A stretch of 52,590 bases of DNA from Tropicimonas sp047971885 (GCF_047971885.1 NZ_JBKEAE010000171.1:1-52590); one strand, 5' to 3'. Positions 41,642 through 50,096 are shown, counted from the stretch's first letter. Made by a program: numbers and translations. Notes: generated by a model from the sequence alone, not told the origin.

Positions 41642-42241
41642 ATGGCACAGCCGCTGATACTGGCCTCGGGTTCGCAGACACGGGCCGCGCTCCTGCGGAA
41701 CGCCGTTGTCCCGTTCTCGGTCCAGATGCCGCGGATCGACGAAGAGATGTTGCGCGCGGCGCTGGACGCCGACGGCACCCGGCCCAGAGACATCGCCGAC
41801 CGGCTGGCCGAAGCCAAGGCCGCCAGGGTGGCGGGGAAAAACCCTCAGGCACGGGTGCTGGGGTGCGATCAGGTGCTCGAACTCGACGGTGAAGTTCTTT
41901 CAAAGCCGACAGACCAGTCGGATGCGGCCGCTCAGTTGCGCCGTCTTTCGGCGCGCCGCCACGATCTTCATTCGGCGGTTGTGCTGTTCGATCACGGCGT
42001 GCCGGTCTGGCGGCATGTCGGGCGTGTCCGCATGACGATGCGGGCATTGTCGAACGGCTATATCGACCGCTATGTTGAGCGAAACTGGGACAGCATCCGT
42101 CATTGCGTTGGTTGCTACCGGCTCGAGGGCGAGGGTGCGCGGCTGTTTTCCCGCATCGAAGGTGACTTCTTTACCGTTCTGGGGCTTCCCTTGCTGCCGC
42201 TGCTGGACCAGCTTGCCTTGATGGGGGTGATCGAGACGTGA
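41642..42241 (+). CDS. maf: Maf-family nucleoside triphosphate pyrophosphatase
   Basis: This 199-residue house-cleaning NTP pyrophosphatase hydrolyses dTTP/UTP or modified nucleotides. The N-terminal LILASGSQTRAALLRNA and GCDQVLELDGEVLSKP blocks match the family, with a later SIRHCVGCYRLEGEGARLFSRIEGDFFTVLGLPLLPLL. ATG 41642 follows AAGG at 41630-41633; a TTG two codons earlier is possible. It starts the rightward cluster maf-aroE-coaE-dnaQ directly next to the putative origin, a gene order I know from other alphaproteobacteria. Confidence 0.92.
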   Translation: MAQPLILASGSQTRAALLRNAVVPFSVQMPRIDEEMLRAALDADGTRPRDIADRLAEAKAARVAGKNPQARVLGCDQVLELDGEVLSKPTDQSDAAAQLRRLSARRHDLHSAVVLFDHGVPVWRHVGRVRMTMRALSNGYIDRYVERNWDSIRHCVGCYRLEGEGARLFSRIEGDFFTVLGLPLLPLLDQLALMGVIET

Positions 42242-43074
42242 CCGACAGGATACCGCTCGCCGGCGTGATCGGGGCGCCGATTTCGCACTCGTTGTCGCCC
42301 AGGCTGCACGGATACTGGCTGCGCAAGCACGGGATCGCGGGATACTACACGCCGCTTCATATAGAGCCGGAGAATCTGGCCGAAGTGCTGCATGTGCTTC
42401 CGAAGATGGGGTTCGTCGGCATCAATGTGACCATCCCGCACAAGGAAGCGGTTCTGGAGCTTGCCAACCACATAACCGACCGGGCGGCCCTGGCGGGGGC
42501 CGCGAATACGCTGATCTTTCATCCCGACGGTCGAATCCACGCCGACAATACCGATGGCTACGGGTTTTTGGCCAACCTGTCCCAGAATGCACCGGGGTGG
42601 GACGCGAAGGACGGCGCGGCAGCTGTCTTTGGCGCGGGCGGCGCGGCACGGGCGGTGGTTACCGCGCTTCTGGAGGCGGGCGCACCCGAGGTCCGGATCG
42701 CCAACAGGACCCGGCAGCGCGCCGAAGCGCTGCGTCACGAATTTGGACCGCGGATTATCGTTTTCGACTGGGCGCGGGCGTCGGACATGCTTCCCGAAGC
42801 GACGACGGTGGTGAATACCACCTCGCTCGGGATGGCCGGAAAGACCGATTTCCGGCCGTCGGTTCTAGACCGGCTGAGCCCGGGAGCGGTGGTGACCGAT
42901 GTGGTCTATACCCCGCTCGAGACCGAATTCCTCAACGCCGCCGCGGCCCGGGGCGGCCGTATCGTCGATGGGCTGGGCATGCTGTTGCATCAGGGCGCGC
43001 CCGGTTTCGAACGCTGGTTCGGCGTGCGCCCCGAGGTGGACGATGCCCTGCGCCGGGCGGTGCTCGGGCAATGA
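42238..43074 (+). CDS. aroE: Shikimate dehydrogenase (NADP)
   Basis: This 278-residue enzyme reduces 3-dehydroshikimate in aromatic amino acid synthesis. It has GAPISHSLSPRLHGYWL, NVTIPHKE with the catalytic Lys, NTDGYGF, the nucleotide loop GAGGAARAV, NRT and the C-terminal DGLGMLLHQGAPGFERWFG. It starts with GTG in GTGA, overlapping the maf stop. The coaE ATG overlaps its own stop in ATGA, so the four genes are translationally chained. Confidence 0.97.
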   Translation: MTDRIPLAGVIGAPISHSLSPRLHGYWLRKHGIAGYYTPLHIEPENLAEVLHVLPKMGFVGINVTIPHKEAVLELANHITDRAALAGAANTLIFHPDGRIHADNTDGYGFLANLSQNAPGWDAKDGAAAVFGAGGAARAVVTALLEAGAPEVRIANRTRQRAEALRHEFGPRIIVFDWARASDMLPEATTVVNTTSLGMAGKTDFRPSVLDRLSPGAVVTDVVYTPLETEFLNAAAARGGRIVDGLGMLLHQGAPGFERWFGVRPEVDDALRRAVLGQ

Positions 43075-43664
43075 GCCGGCCATTCGTCATCGGGTTGACC
43101 GGTTCGATCGGAATGGGGAAATCGACCACGGCGGCGATGTTCGCCGATGCCGGCGTTCCGGTTTGGGATGCCGATGCTGCGGTTCACCGACTCTACGCTC
43201 CGGGTGGCGCGGCGGTGGCGCCCCTGCATGCGCTTTGTCCGGAGGCGATCGTTGACGGGTCGGTCAGCCGGGATGCGCTGAAACGCTGGATCGGCAGGGA
43301 TCCTTCGGCGCTCGGACAGATCGAGGCAGTGGTGCACCCGCTCGTGGCGGCGGACCGGGCAGATTTTGTCGCAGGCACCATCGCACCGGTCGTGCTGCTC
43401 GATATCCCGCTACTGTTCGAAAACGGCCTGGACGCCGATGTCGATCTGACAATTGTGGTCTCCGCATCTGCCGAAGAACAGCGCCGGAGGGTGATGGAAC
43501 GGCCGGGGATGGATGCGGAGCAGTTCCGCCGTATGCTCGCCAAGCAGATGCCCGACAGCGAAAAACGCCTGCGGGCGGATGTCGTCGTCGATACCTCGAC
43601 ACTGGACGGCGCACGCGCCGAGGTCGGGAAGATACTGGAAAACCTGGGGCGAACCGATGCGTGA
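43071..43664 (+). CDS. coaE: Dephospho-CoA kinase
   Basis: This 197-residue kinase makes CoA from dephospho-CoA. P-loop GLTGSIGMGKST is at 8-19, with the WDADAAVHRLY acidic motif, VHPLV, and LDIPLLFENGLD. Length is standard. ATG 43071 overlaps the aroE stop; its own stop lies 8 bp inside dnaQ. Confidence 0.97.
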   Translation: MSRPFVIGLTGSIGMGKSTTAAMFADAGVPVWDADAAVHRLYAPGGAAVAPLHALCPEAIVDGSVSRDALKRWIGRDPSALGQIEAVVHPLVAADRADFVAGTIAPVVLLDIPLLFENGLDADVDLTIVVSASAEEQRRRVMERPGMDAEQFRRMLAKQMPDSEKRLRADVVVDTSTLDGARAEVGKILENLGRTDA

Positions 43665-44349
43665 GATCGTGATGGATACCGAAACCACCGGGCTCGATCC
43701 GCACGAGGGGCACCGGATCGTCGAGATCGGCGGCGTGGAGTTGTTGAACCACATGCCGACCGGCCGCACCTTTCACAAATATATCAATCCGCGCCGCGAC
43801 ATGCCGGCCGAAGCTTTCGAGGTGCACGGACTTTCGTCGGAGTTTCTGTCCGACAAGCCGCTATTCGAAGCGATCGCGCAGGAGTTCGTCGATTTCGTCG
43901 GCGAGGCGGTTCTGGTTATCCACAATGCGCCCTTCGACATGAAATTCCTCAATGCCGAGCTTGAGTGGGCCGGCCTGCGAAAGCTGCCGATGTCCCGGTC
44001 GATCGACACCCTGGCGATGGCGCGCAAGAAGTTTCCCGGCTCGCCTGCCTCGCTCGACGCGCTTTGCCGCCGTTTCGGTATCGACAATTCGACACGCACC
44101 CTGCATGGCGCGCTGCTCGATTCCGAAATTCTGGCCGACGTCTATCTGGAACTTATTGGCGGCAGGCAACCAGACTTTGCGCTGGCAACCGATACGCGCC
44201 CGGATGCGCAGACCGGCAACGCGGCCTGGCGGGCGAAACCGCGGCCTGCGCCGTTGCCGCCGCGCCTGACGGACGAAGAGCGCGCCGCCCATGCGAAGCT
44301 GGTCGAAAGCCTCGGCGAGGGCGCGCTCTGGAAACAGTACCGGTCCTGA
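43657..44349 (+). CDS. dnaQ: DNA polymerase III epsilon subunit (proofreading exonuclease)
   Basis: This 230-residue DEDDh 3'-5' exonuclease proofreads replication. Catalytic residues are visible: Asp7 and Glu9 (MDTETTG), Asp94 (HNAPFDMKFL), His150 and Asp155 (HGALLDSEIL). The C-terminal tail (after about 175) with LPPRLTDEERAAHAKL is the likely polymerase-binding extension. ATG 43657 overlaps coaE by 8 bp. The gene ends 13 bp from the convergent secB. Confidence 0.96.
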   Translation: MREIVMDTETTGLDPHEGHRIVEIGGVELLNHMPTGRTFHKYINPRRDMPAEAFEVHGLSSEFLSDKPLFEAIAQEFVDFVGEAVLVIHNAPFDMKFLNAELEWAGLRKLPMSRSIDTLAMARKKFPGSPASLDALCRRFGIDNSTRTLHGALLDSEILADVYLELIGGRQPDFALATDTRPDAQTGNAAWRAKPRPAPLPPRLTDEERAAHAKLVESLGEGALWKQYRS

Positions 44350-44362
44350 GACGGATGCCGGC

Positions 44363-44869
44363 TCAGGCGTCGGCCTGCGGTTTCTGGGCCTGTTCGGCCT
44401 GGGCGCGGCGGATGAGTTCCTGCCGGTAAAGCGCGACGAAATCGACGTTGTCGAGGTTGAGCGGCGGAAAGCCGCCGTCGCGGGTCACGTCCGAGACGAT
44501 GCGGCGGACATAGGGGAACAGCATCCTCGGGCATTCGATCAGCAGGAAGGGGTGGATCTGCTCGTCGGGCACGTTCTCGATGTAGAAGATGCCGCCGTAT
44601 TCCAGTTCCAGCAGGAACAGCGTCGCCTCGGCTTCCTTGTTCTTGGATTCGACCTTGAAGCGGGTGATGACCTCGTACTGGTTCTCGACGTTGCGCTTGC
44701 GCGCATCGAGGTTCACCTGAACCTGCACGTCGGGTTTCAGCTCCCCGGTCAGGCCCTTCTGGGCGACGATATTCTCGAACGAAAGATCGCGGATGAACTG
44801 GCCGAGGATGCGCATGACCGGCTGTTGCGGTTGCGCGCCGTTGCCGTTCTCGTTGGGGGTGTCGGACAT
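44363..44869 (-). CDS. secB: Protein-export chaperone SecB
   Basis: This 168-residue tetrameric chaperone delivers preproteins to SecA. Diagnostic segments are MRILGQFIRDLSFENI, VNLDARKRN, ELEYGGIFYIENVP, and ECPRMLFPYVRRIVSDVTRDGGFPPLNLDNVDFVALYR. ATG 44869 follows TGGAGA and skips a 15-residue upstream in-frame extension. It is followed upstream by fxsA in the same direction. Confidence 0.97.
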   Translation of the reverse strand: MSDTPNENGNGAQPQQPVMRILGQFIRDLSFENIVAQKGLTGELKPDVQVQVNLDARKRNVENQYEVITRFKVESKNKEAEATLFLLELEYGGIFYIENVPDEQIHPFLLIECPRMLFPYVRRIVSDVTRDGGFPPLNLDNVDFVALYRQELIRRAQAEQAQKPQADA

Positions 44870-44929
44870 GTATGTCTCCAGAAAAATGAAATCTGCCTGC
44901 CGGTGGCTTAACAAACGGATTGCCGGGCC

Positions 44930-45421
44930 TCAATCCTGAGTCCAGCCGGAGGGCCCTTTTGTTCGCCGGGGTTCGGGGTCGACCTCGGAATAATCGCCGT
45001 CTATGACGTCGCCGCCAAAGGGGCGGTGCCGGTTGTCGGCGGCAAATCCCGTATAGGTGGACGAACCGCCGATACTGACGTTTGATCGGAGCCAGCGAAA
45101 GACCGTCTCGCGGAACCGCGGGACAAGCAGCAGGAACCCGACGGTATCGGTAAAAAAGCCCGGGGTCAGCAGCAGCGCGCCCGACAACAGGATCATCGCC
45201 CCATGCGCCAGCGGTTCGGTGGGGTCGTTCAGCTGGCTGAAGCTCTGCTGAACGCGAAGCAGGACCTCCCGCCCCTGCTGGCGTACCATCCAGGTTCCGA
45301 TCACCGCCGTCGTCAGCACGATCGCCAGCGTCCAGCCAAGCCCGATGATACCGCCGATCTGAATGAACAGCGCGATTTCGATCAGCGGAACCGCAATGAA
45401 CAGCAGCAGCAGCAGGGGCAT
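44930..45421 (-). CDS. fxsA: FxsA family membrane protein
   Basis: This 164-residue inner-membrane protein has the FxsA pattern: MPLLLLLFIAVPLIEIALFIQIGG..., TxxTAVIGTWMVRQQG, LAHGAMILLSGALLLTPGFFTDTVGFLLLVPRFR, followed by a polar tail. In E. coli, overexpressed FxsA relieves F-exclusion of phage T7; a general function is unknown. ATG 45421 follows GGAGAAACCG. It is divergent from the Tim44-like gene. Confidence 0.93.
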   Translation of the reverse strand: MPLLLLLFIAVPLIEIALFIQIGGIIGLGWTLAIVLTTAVIGTWMVRQQGREVLLRVQQSFSQLNDPTEPLAHGAMILLSGALLLTPGFFTDTVGFLLLVPRFRETVFRWLRSNVSIGGSSTYTGFAADNRHRPFGGDVIDGDYSEVDPEPRRTKGPSGWTQD

Positions 45422-45524
45422 CGGTTTCTCCGGTCGGTCGGTGTTTGTGGACTTGTCTTGCCTGAGCGCATACATAAGTGCGGAGCGACAAGGTTACCAA
45501 CCCCTGCGACCGGAGAAGACGAAA

Positions 45525-46184
45525 ATGAGTGCTGCCGTGATCCAGCTTCTTGTTCTGGCAGGGATCGCCATTTTCCTGATCCTGCGCCTGCGGTCGGTTC
45601 TGGGAACGCGCGAAGGGTTCGAAAAGCCGCCCCTGCCCGCCGAGCGTGCCGGCCCCGCCGACCGCCGCGATTTCGAGGTAATCGAGGGCGGCCCGGATCG
45701 CGACATCACCGATCACGTACCCGAAGGCTCGGACGCGGCGCAGGCGCTGGCCCGGATGAAGCGGATCGAGCCGGGTTTTTCGGTGGGCGAGTTTCTTCAG
45801 GGCGCGCGCGGCGCTTACGAGATGATCCTGATGGCGTTCGAACATGGCAATATCGACCAGGTGGCGCCGTTTCTCGACCAGGATGTCGAACAGGCGTTTC
45901 GCGATGTGATTGTGCAGCGTGAAGGCCAGGGTCTCAGCATACAGTCCAGTTTCGTCGGGGTGCGCGAACTGGCGCTTGTCGATGCCGAGCTCGACACCGG
46001 CACCGACATGGCCGAGATCACGGTACGTTTCGTCGGCGAGATGACGCACATCGTCCGCAACGCCGCCGGCGAAGTGATCGAAGGCAGCGAAACCGAGATC
46101 AAGCGGCAGCGCGATGTCTGGACCTTTGCCCGCAAGATGGGCACCGGCGATCCAAACTGGAAACTGATCGCAACCGGTGAGTGA
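45525..46184 (+). CDS. Tim44-domain membrane protein
   Basis: This 219-residue protein has an N-terminal transmembrane helix (VIQLLVLAGIAIFLILRL), a charged linker, and a Tim44-like domain (about 75-215; FLQGARGAYEMILMAFEHGNIDQVAPFLDQDVEQAFRDVI...WTFARKMGTGDPNWKLIATGE). Bacterial Tim44/TimA proteins sit on the cytoplasmic membrane in alphaproteobacteria and are evolutionary relatives of the mitochondrial import motor component. Its bacterial role is not settled. ATG 45525 follows GGAGAAGACG. A strong hairpin follows the gene. Confidence 0.92.
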   Translation: MSAAVIQLLVLAGIAIFLILRLRSVLGTREGFEKPPLPAERAGPADRRDFEVIEGGPDRDITDHVPEGSDAAQALARMKRIEPGFSVGEFLQGARGAYEMILMAFEHGNIDQVAPFLDQDVEQAFRDVIVQREGQGLSIQSSFVGVRELALVDAELDTGTDMAEITVRFVGEMTHIVRNAAGEVIEGSETEIKRQRDVWTFARKMGTGDPNWKLIATGE

Positions 46185-46200
46185 TTGCAGACCCGGCACA

Positions 46201-46228
46201 TGCCCGGGTCGCTGCCCTGACCCGGGCA
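46201..46228 (+). terminator. Strong hairpin between Tim44-like and Smr genes
   Basis: TGCCCGGGTC and GACCCGGGCA (10-bp perfect stem, 8-base loop). No U-run follows, so it may attenuate rather than fully stop transcription into the Smr gene. Confidence 0.5.
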
Positions 46229-46250
46229 GGCAGACGGACCCATTGAAATC

Positions 46251-46865
46251 ATGTCGAAAAAGCGCCGCCGCCCGCTCAGCGAAGACGATCTGAACATCTG
46301 GCGGCAGGTGGCGCGGACCGCACGCCCGCTTCATCCCGGCCGGGTGCGGCCGTCGGGCGCGGAAGTTGCGCTGCCCGCCGCTGACGTCGATCAGGGCACG
46401 AGCCGTACCGGTCCGCCGGTCGCCGAATTCCGGATCGGACAGAAGGCGACCTATGATCATTCGCTTGGCCACAACCTGACACCGACGTTGCAGCAACGGA
46501 TGGCCGCCGCCCCGGTCCGCATGGATGCGCGTGCCTACCGGACGATGAGGAAGGGCAAGCTGCGCCCGGAACGCCGGATCGACCTGCACGGAATGTCGCT
46601 CGCCCGGGCACATCCCGCCCTGTCGCGGTTCGTCATCGAGGCGCAGCGGGACGGTTGCCGGCTTGTTCTTGTCGTCACCGGCAAGGGCAAATCCGGCACG
46701 GACGATGGCGGCCCGATCCCCGTGCCGCGCGGCGTTCTGCGCAATCAGGTGCCGGTATGGCTGAACCTGCCGCCGCTGCGCTCGCTTGTCCTTCAGGTAG
46801 CCGAGGCGCATCTGTGCCATGGCGGATCGGGGGCGTATTATGTCTATCTGGCGCGCCGCAAATAG
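46251..46865 (+). CDS. Smr/MutS2-type domain protein
   Basis: This 204-residue protein has a basic N-terminal region with EDDLNIWRQVARTARPL and a C-terminal Smr domain (about 104-200): RIDLHGMSLARAHPALSRFVIEAQRDGCRLVLVVTGKGK...GVLRNQVPVWLN...VLQVAEAHLCHGGSGAYYVYLARRK. Smr domains are associated with nicking or RNA endonuclease activity. The LDLHG-type motif reads IDLHGMS and HGGSGAYYV, so the key residues look present. ATG 46251 is selected; the upstream gap holds the hairpin. Confidence 0.93.
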   Translation: MSKKRRRPLSEDDLNIWRQVARTARPLHPGRVRPSGAEVALPAADVDQGTSRTGPPVAEFRIGQKATYDHSLGHNLTPTLQQRMAAAPVRMDARAYRTMRKGKLRPERRIDLHGMSLARAHPALSRFVIEAQRDGCRLVLVVTGKGKSGTDDGGPIPVPRGVLRNQVPVWLNLPPLRSLVLQVAEAHLCHGGSGAYYVYLARRK

Positions 46866-46924
46866 GCGTGCGGCGCTGCAATTGTTTCAGAAACTTTCCA
46901 CGGAAGGCAAAATTTGCCGAATTG

Positions 46925-46953
46925 TTTACAGAATCACATGATAACAGTATAAT
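46925..46953 (+). promoter_or_regulatory. Near-consensus sigma-70 promoter of the two-gene unit
   Basis: TTTACA (46925-46930) and TATAAT (46948-46953) are 17 bp apart: five and six of six consensus bases at ideal spacing. It lies in an AT-rich leader (46886-46953) that contrasts with its surroundings and starts about 26 nt before the small-peptide ATG. Confidence 0.75.
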
Positions 46954-46986
46954 AGCGGCGTACGACCCAACCAGACTGGACCGGTC

Positions 46987-47199
46987 ATGAGTTTCCAGCG
47001 GCGCCTTTCCATCCTGTCACTCGCTTTCTCGGCCCTGGCAGCGACACCTGCGGTGCCGCAGGTTCCACCGCATGTCCCGGGGCAGATCTGCTACACCCCG
47101 AGCTTCTGGTGCTGGGCAAATCCCGCGGGGTTGCCGGGTGATCCCTGTGTCTGCATCGATCCGCAGTCGAACAGGGCGGTGCAGGGAACGCTCAACTGA
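46987..47199 (+). CDS. Small exported 4-cysteine peptide, unknown function
   Basis: This 70-residue protein opens with a signal peptide (MSFQRRLSILSLAFSALAATPAV, cleavage probably near 20-24), then a proline-rich and aromatic mature part with four cysteines (QIC, FWC, DPC and VC) arranged as SFWCWANPAGLPGDPCVCI. No family recognised. It is the first gene after a near-consensus promoter and is 12 bp before the membrane-protein gene, so both are probably expressed together. No strong Shine-Dalgarno is visible. The coding reality rests on the signal-peptide reading and promoter position. Confidence 0.65.
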   Translation: MSFQRRLSILSLAFSALAATPAVPQVPPHVPGQICYTPSFWCWANPAGLPGDPCVCIDPQSNRAVQGTLN

Positions 47200-47211
47200 C
47201 CGGAGGCCGGC

Positions 47212-48564
47212 ATGAGCAGCAATGACGATCTGGTCGCGGCCCTGCTCAGAAACGCCGACCTGCTGCTTGCCTATAATTCGCAGACCGGGGTGCTGCCCAA
47301 CAGCAAGCTGGAAGAGGCGGTCAGGGCCGCCCGGGCGGTCGAAACGCTCGATTTTCACGACGACGCGGCGGTTGAACTGCGCCGTGAGGTGTTTCGCGTC
47401 GTCAATGCGATGAAGCCGGCGACGATTGCCGAGCTGAACAATTTCGTTCCCTTCACCGCGTCCCCCGCCGCCTTGGGAGAGGACGATGGCGAGCGCCCGC
47501 GCCGCTGGGAATCGAGCTTTCGCTATACCGTTGCGGTATTTGCCTTTTTTCTGTTTGCCGTCTGCGGGAAATACACCATCTGGTCGAAGAACGCGTCGGA
47601 TTTCATGGGCGAGATTCAGGCCGCGCAGAACCAGCTTGCGTCGGAGCGGTTCAACGATGTTCTGGCCCGCTGGGAAAAGCTGGTGGTGCTGGAGGTTGCC
47701 ACAGGGAGCGACGATCTGACGGTTCCCAGGATCAACCCGGCCGAGGATTTCCGGCTCTATCACGAACACGTCCAGAACTTCCTGATGATCGAACAGCGGA
47801 GAAACGAACTTCAGGCGCAGTTCAATCCGCTCCGGACGTGGTGGGTGAGGTTCTCGATCTGGCGGAAAACACCCCGCACCGATGCGGGTGCCCTGCCGCA
47901 GCAGGCCGGCATCGGATCGTATTATCATTCCAGAGAGAAGAGCGACGAATGCCTCAGGACGTTCGAGAACACCCTGCGCGCGCTGCTCGACGAGGTGCGC
48001 CAGTATCCCACCCTGCGCGATGACGGTTCGATTTCGCGCGGTCAGGATCCGGCCATGGCGGCAAAGGCGCTGCTCAGGGAATCCGATGTGAAGGCATGGG
48101 TCTCGGTGCGGATGCGCGAGGCGCATCGCAATGCCTATGCCTGTTTCTTCGGCACCCAGATCGGGCAGGTGCAGTCGGTCGAGACGACACGGACCACCTA
48201 TCTGACCTCGATCCGCTGGATCCGGGACAGGCTCGATGTGCTCAACAGCTGGATTCTGCCCGGCATATATGGTGCGCTCGGAGCGGTTCTGATGACGCTG
48301 CGGATTTACATCAACCCCGTGCAGCCCAATCCGCGCCGCTTCCGCACCGTGATCCGGGTTGCGCTGGGCGGGTTCGTGGGGATTGTCGTCGGCTGGTTCT
48401 GGTCGCCGCAATCGGATGAGCTTTTCGAGTTCGCCAGCATATCCGTCGGGCTTTTCACCATGGCCTTTCTCTTCGGCTACGGTGTCGATGCCTTCATGCA
48501 GCTTCTCGACCGCGTTGTCGGAGGCGTCTCCAGCGCCATCGAGAATGTCGGCACCAGAAAATGA
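47212..48564 (+). CDS. Four-TM membrane protein of unknown function
   Basis: This 450-residue protein has a soluble N-terminal region (1-100), a predicted membrane segment (about 103-119), a 225-residue polar domain (about 121-345), and three C-terminal membrane segments (about 347-367, 378-398, 404-425) ending in a short cytoplasmic tail. The basic loop RIYINPVQPNPRRFRTVIR and the acidic SPQSDELFEF fit N-in/C-in topology with the big middle domain in the periplasm (positive-inside rule). The C-terminal GYGVDAFMQLLDRVVG resembles segments I associate with uncharacterised membrane proteins, without a family name. GGAGG lies five bases before ATG 47212. Confidence 0.85.
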   Translation: MSSNDDLVAALLRNADLLLAYNSQTGVLPNSKLEEAVRAARAVETLDFHDDAAVELRREVFRVVNAMKPATIAELNNFVPFTASPAALGEDDGERPRRWESSFRYTVAVFAFFLFAVCGKYTIWSKNASDFMGEIQAAQNQLASERFNDVLARWEKLVVLEVATGSDDLTVPRINPAEDFRLYHEHVQNFLMIEQRRNELQAQFNPLRTWWVRFSIWRKTPRTDAGALPQQAGIGSYYHSREKSDECLRTFENTLRALLDEVRQYPTLRDDGSISRGQDPAMAAKALLRESDVKAWVSVRMREAHRNAYACFFGTQIGQVQSVETTRTTYLTSIRWIRDRLDVLNSWILPGIYGALGAVLMTLRIYINPVQPNPRRFRTVIRVALGGFVGIVVGWFWSPQSDELFEFASISVGLFTMAFLFGYGVDAFMQLLDRVVGGVSSAIENVGTRK

Positions 48565-48585
48565 CGGTAACGGCAGGCTTGCGGC

Positions 48586-49893
48586 CTACAGAACGTAACG
48601 GCTGAGGTCGGCCGATTTCGCCAGTTCGCCCAGGTTTTCCTCGACAAACGCCGCATCGACCGTCACCGACTGCCCGGCGCGGTCCGGGGCGGCGAAGCTC
48701 AGCTCCTCGAATACCCGCTCCATGACCGTATAGAGCCGGCGCGCGCCGATGTTCTCGACGCTCTGGTTGACCTCGGCGGCGACACGGGCGAGCGCCGCGA
48801 TACCGTCCTCGGTGAACGCGACCTTCACCTCCTCGGTTCCCAGCAGCGCGGTATATTGCAGCGTCAGCGCGTTGTCGGTTTCGGTCAGGATGCGCACGAA
48901 ATCCTCTTCGGTCAGCGCGCGAAGCTCGACCCGGATCGGCAGCCGTCCCTGAAGCTCGGGCAACAGGTCCGAGGGCTTGGCGATATGAAAGGCGCCGCTC
49001 GCGATGAAAAGGATGTGATCGGTCCTGACCGGCCCGTGCTTGGTCGAAACTGTCGTACCCTCGATCAGCGGCAGCAGGTCCCGCTGGACCCCCTCGCGCG
49101 AGACATCGGCGCCGCGTCCCTCCTTACGGGCGCAGACCTTGTCGATCTCGTCGATGAAGACAATGCCGTTTTCCTGTACCGCCTCAAGCGCCTGCCGCGT
49201 CACCGTTTCGTCGTCGAGCAGCTTGTCGGCCTCTTCCGAGATCAGTACCTCATAACTGTCGGCGACCGTCAGCTTGCGTTTTACCGTGCGGCTGCCGAAT
49301 GCCTTGCCGAAGATCGAGCCCAGATCCATCGCGCCCATGTTCATGCCCGGCTGGCCCGGAACCTCGAACATCGGCATCACCGGGGCACTGTCGGCCAGTT
49401 CGAGCTCGATCACCGTGTCGTCCAGCTCTCCCCGCTTCAGCTTGTCGCGAAACATCTCGCGGGTCTGGGGGCGGGCGTCCCTGCCGGTGATCGCCTCCAG
49501 CACGCGCTCTTCCGCGTTCCTGTGGGCCCGGGCCTTCACATCCTCGCGCATGTAGTCGCGCGTCTGCTGAATGGCCGCATCGACCAGATCGCGGACGATC
49601 TGCTCAACATCGCGGCCGACATAGCCAACCTCGGTGAATTTTGTCGCCTCGACCTTGATGAAGGGTGCCCGGGCCAGCCTGGCCAGCCGGCGGGAGATTT
49701 CTGTCTTGCCGACGCCGGTCGGACCGATCATCAGGATGTTCTTGGGATAGACTTCCTCGCGGATATCGTCGGGCAATTGCTTGCGCCGCCAGCGGTTGCG
49801 CAGGGCGACGGCAACCGCCCGTTTGGCATCCTTCTGTCCGATGATGAAACGGTCAAGCTCGCTGACGATCTCGCGCGGGGTCAGGTCGGTCAT
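48586..49893 (-). CDS. hslU: ATP-dependent protease ATPase subunit HslU
   Basis: This 435-residue AAA+ unfoldase works with the HslV peptidase. Walker A GPTGVGKTE is at 57-65, pore loop GYVGRD at 90-95, then the I domain, VFIDEIDKVC and the C-terminal RYVL tail that docks into HslV. Length is normal. ATG 49893 follows GAGGAAC. No hslV gene lies on either side: upstream is a divergent FMN reductase and downstream the unknown membrane protein, so HslV must be encoded elsewhere or be missing. Confidence 0.96.
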   Translation of the reverse strand: MTDLTPREIVSELDRFIIGQKDAKRAVAVALRNRWRRKQLPDDIREEVYPKNILMIGPTGVGKTEISRRLARLARAPFIKVEATKFTEVGYVGRDVEQIVRDLVDAAIQQTRDYMREDVKARAHRNAEERVLEAITGRDARPQTREMFRDKLKRGELDDTVIELELADSAPVMPMFEVPGQPGMNMGAMDLGSIFGKAFGSRTVKRKLTVADSYEVLISEEADKLLDDETVTRQALEAVQENGIVFIDEIDKVCARKEGRGADVSREGVQRDLLPLIEGTTVSTKHGPVRTDHILFIASGAFHIAKPSDLLPELQGRLPIRVELRALTEEDFVRILTETDNALTLQYTALLGTEEVKVAFTEDGIAALARVAAEVNQSVENIGARRLYTVMERVFEELSFAAPDRAGQSVTVDAAFVEENLGELAKSADLSRYVL

Positions 49894-49924
49894 GTTCCTC
49901 GCCTTTCGGGCCGGTGTCCGAGCC

Positions 49925-49952
49925 TACCTAGTCATCCCTGCGCCATTGACAA
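49925..49952 (-). promoter_or_regulatory. Possible hslU promoter
   Basis: Minus-strand TTGTCA (49952-49947) and TAGGTA (49930-49925) are 16 bp apart, about 32 bp before hslU. The -35 matches five of six bases; the -10 is poor. No sigma-32 pattern is clear. Confidence 0.35.
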
Positions 49953-50096
49953 GCCGCGTTCGACGGAATCGCCTCTGCCGGCCGGCTGTTCGTATTTCCG
50001 CGAGCTTTTGTGCGCCCAACAACCGAACCGGGGGCAGACACTGGCTGCGCAGTCGCTACTCTGCACACCGAAACGAACAGTAATCAGGAGGCGTTC

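Noticed and set aside
41442..41657. A 71-codon open frame inside the origin gap
   Set aside because: No ribosome site, no recognisable protein, overlaps the maf start and covers DnaA-box-like repeats.
44142..46820. An 892-codon open frame on the minus strand across secB, fxsA, Tim44 and Smr
   Set aside because: Crosses several well-supported genes on both strands, and no domain is seen in it.
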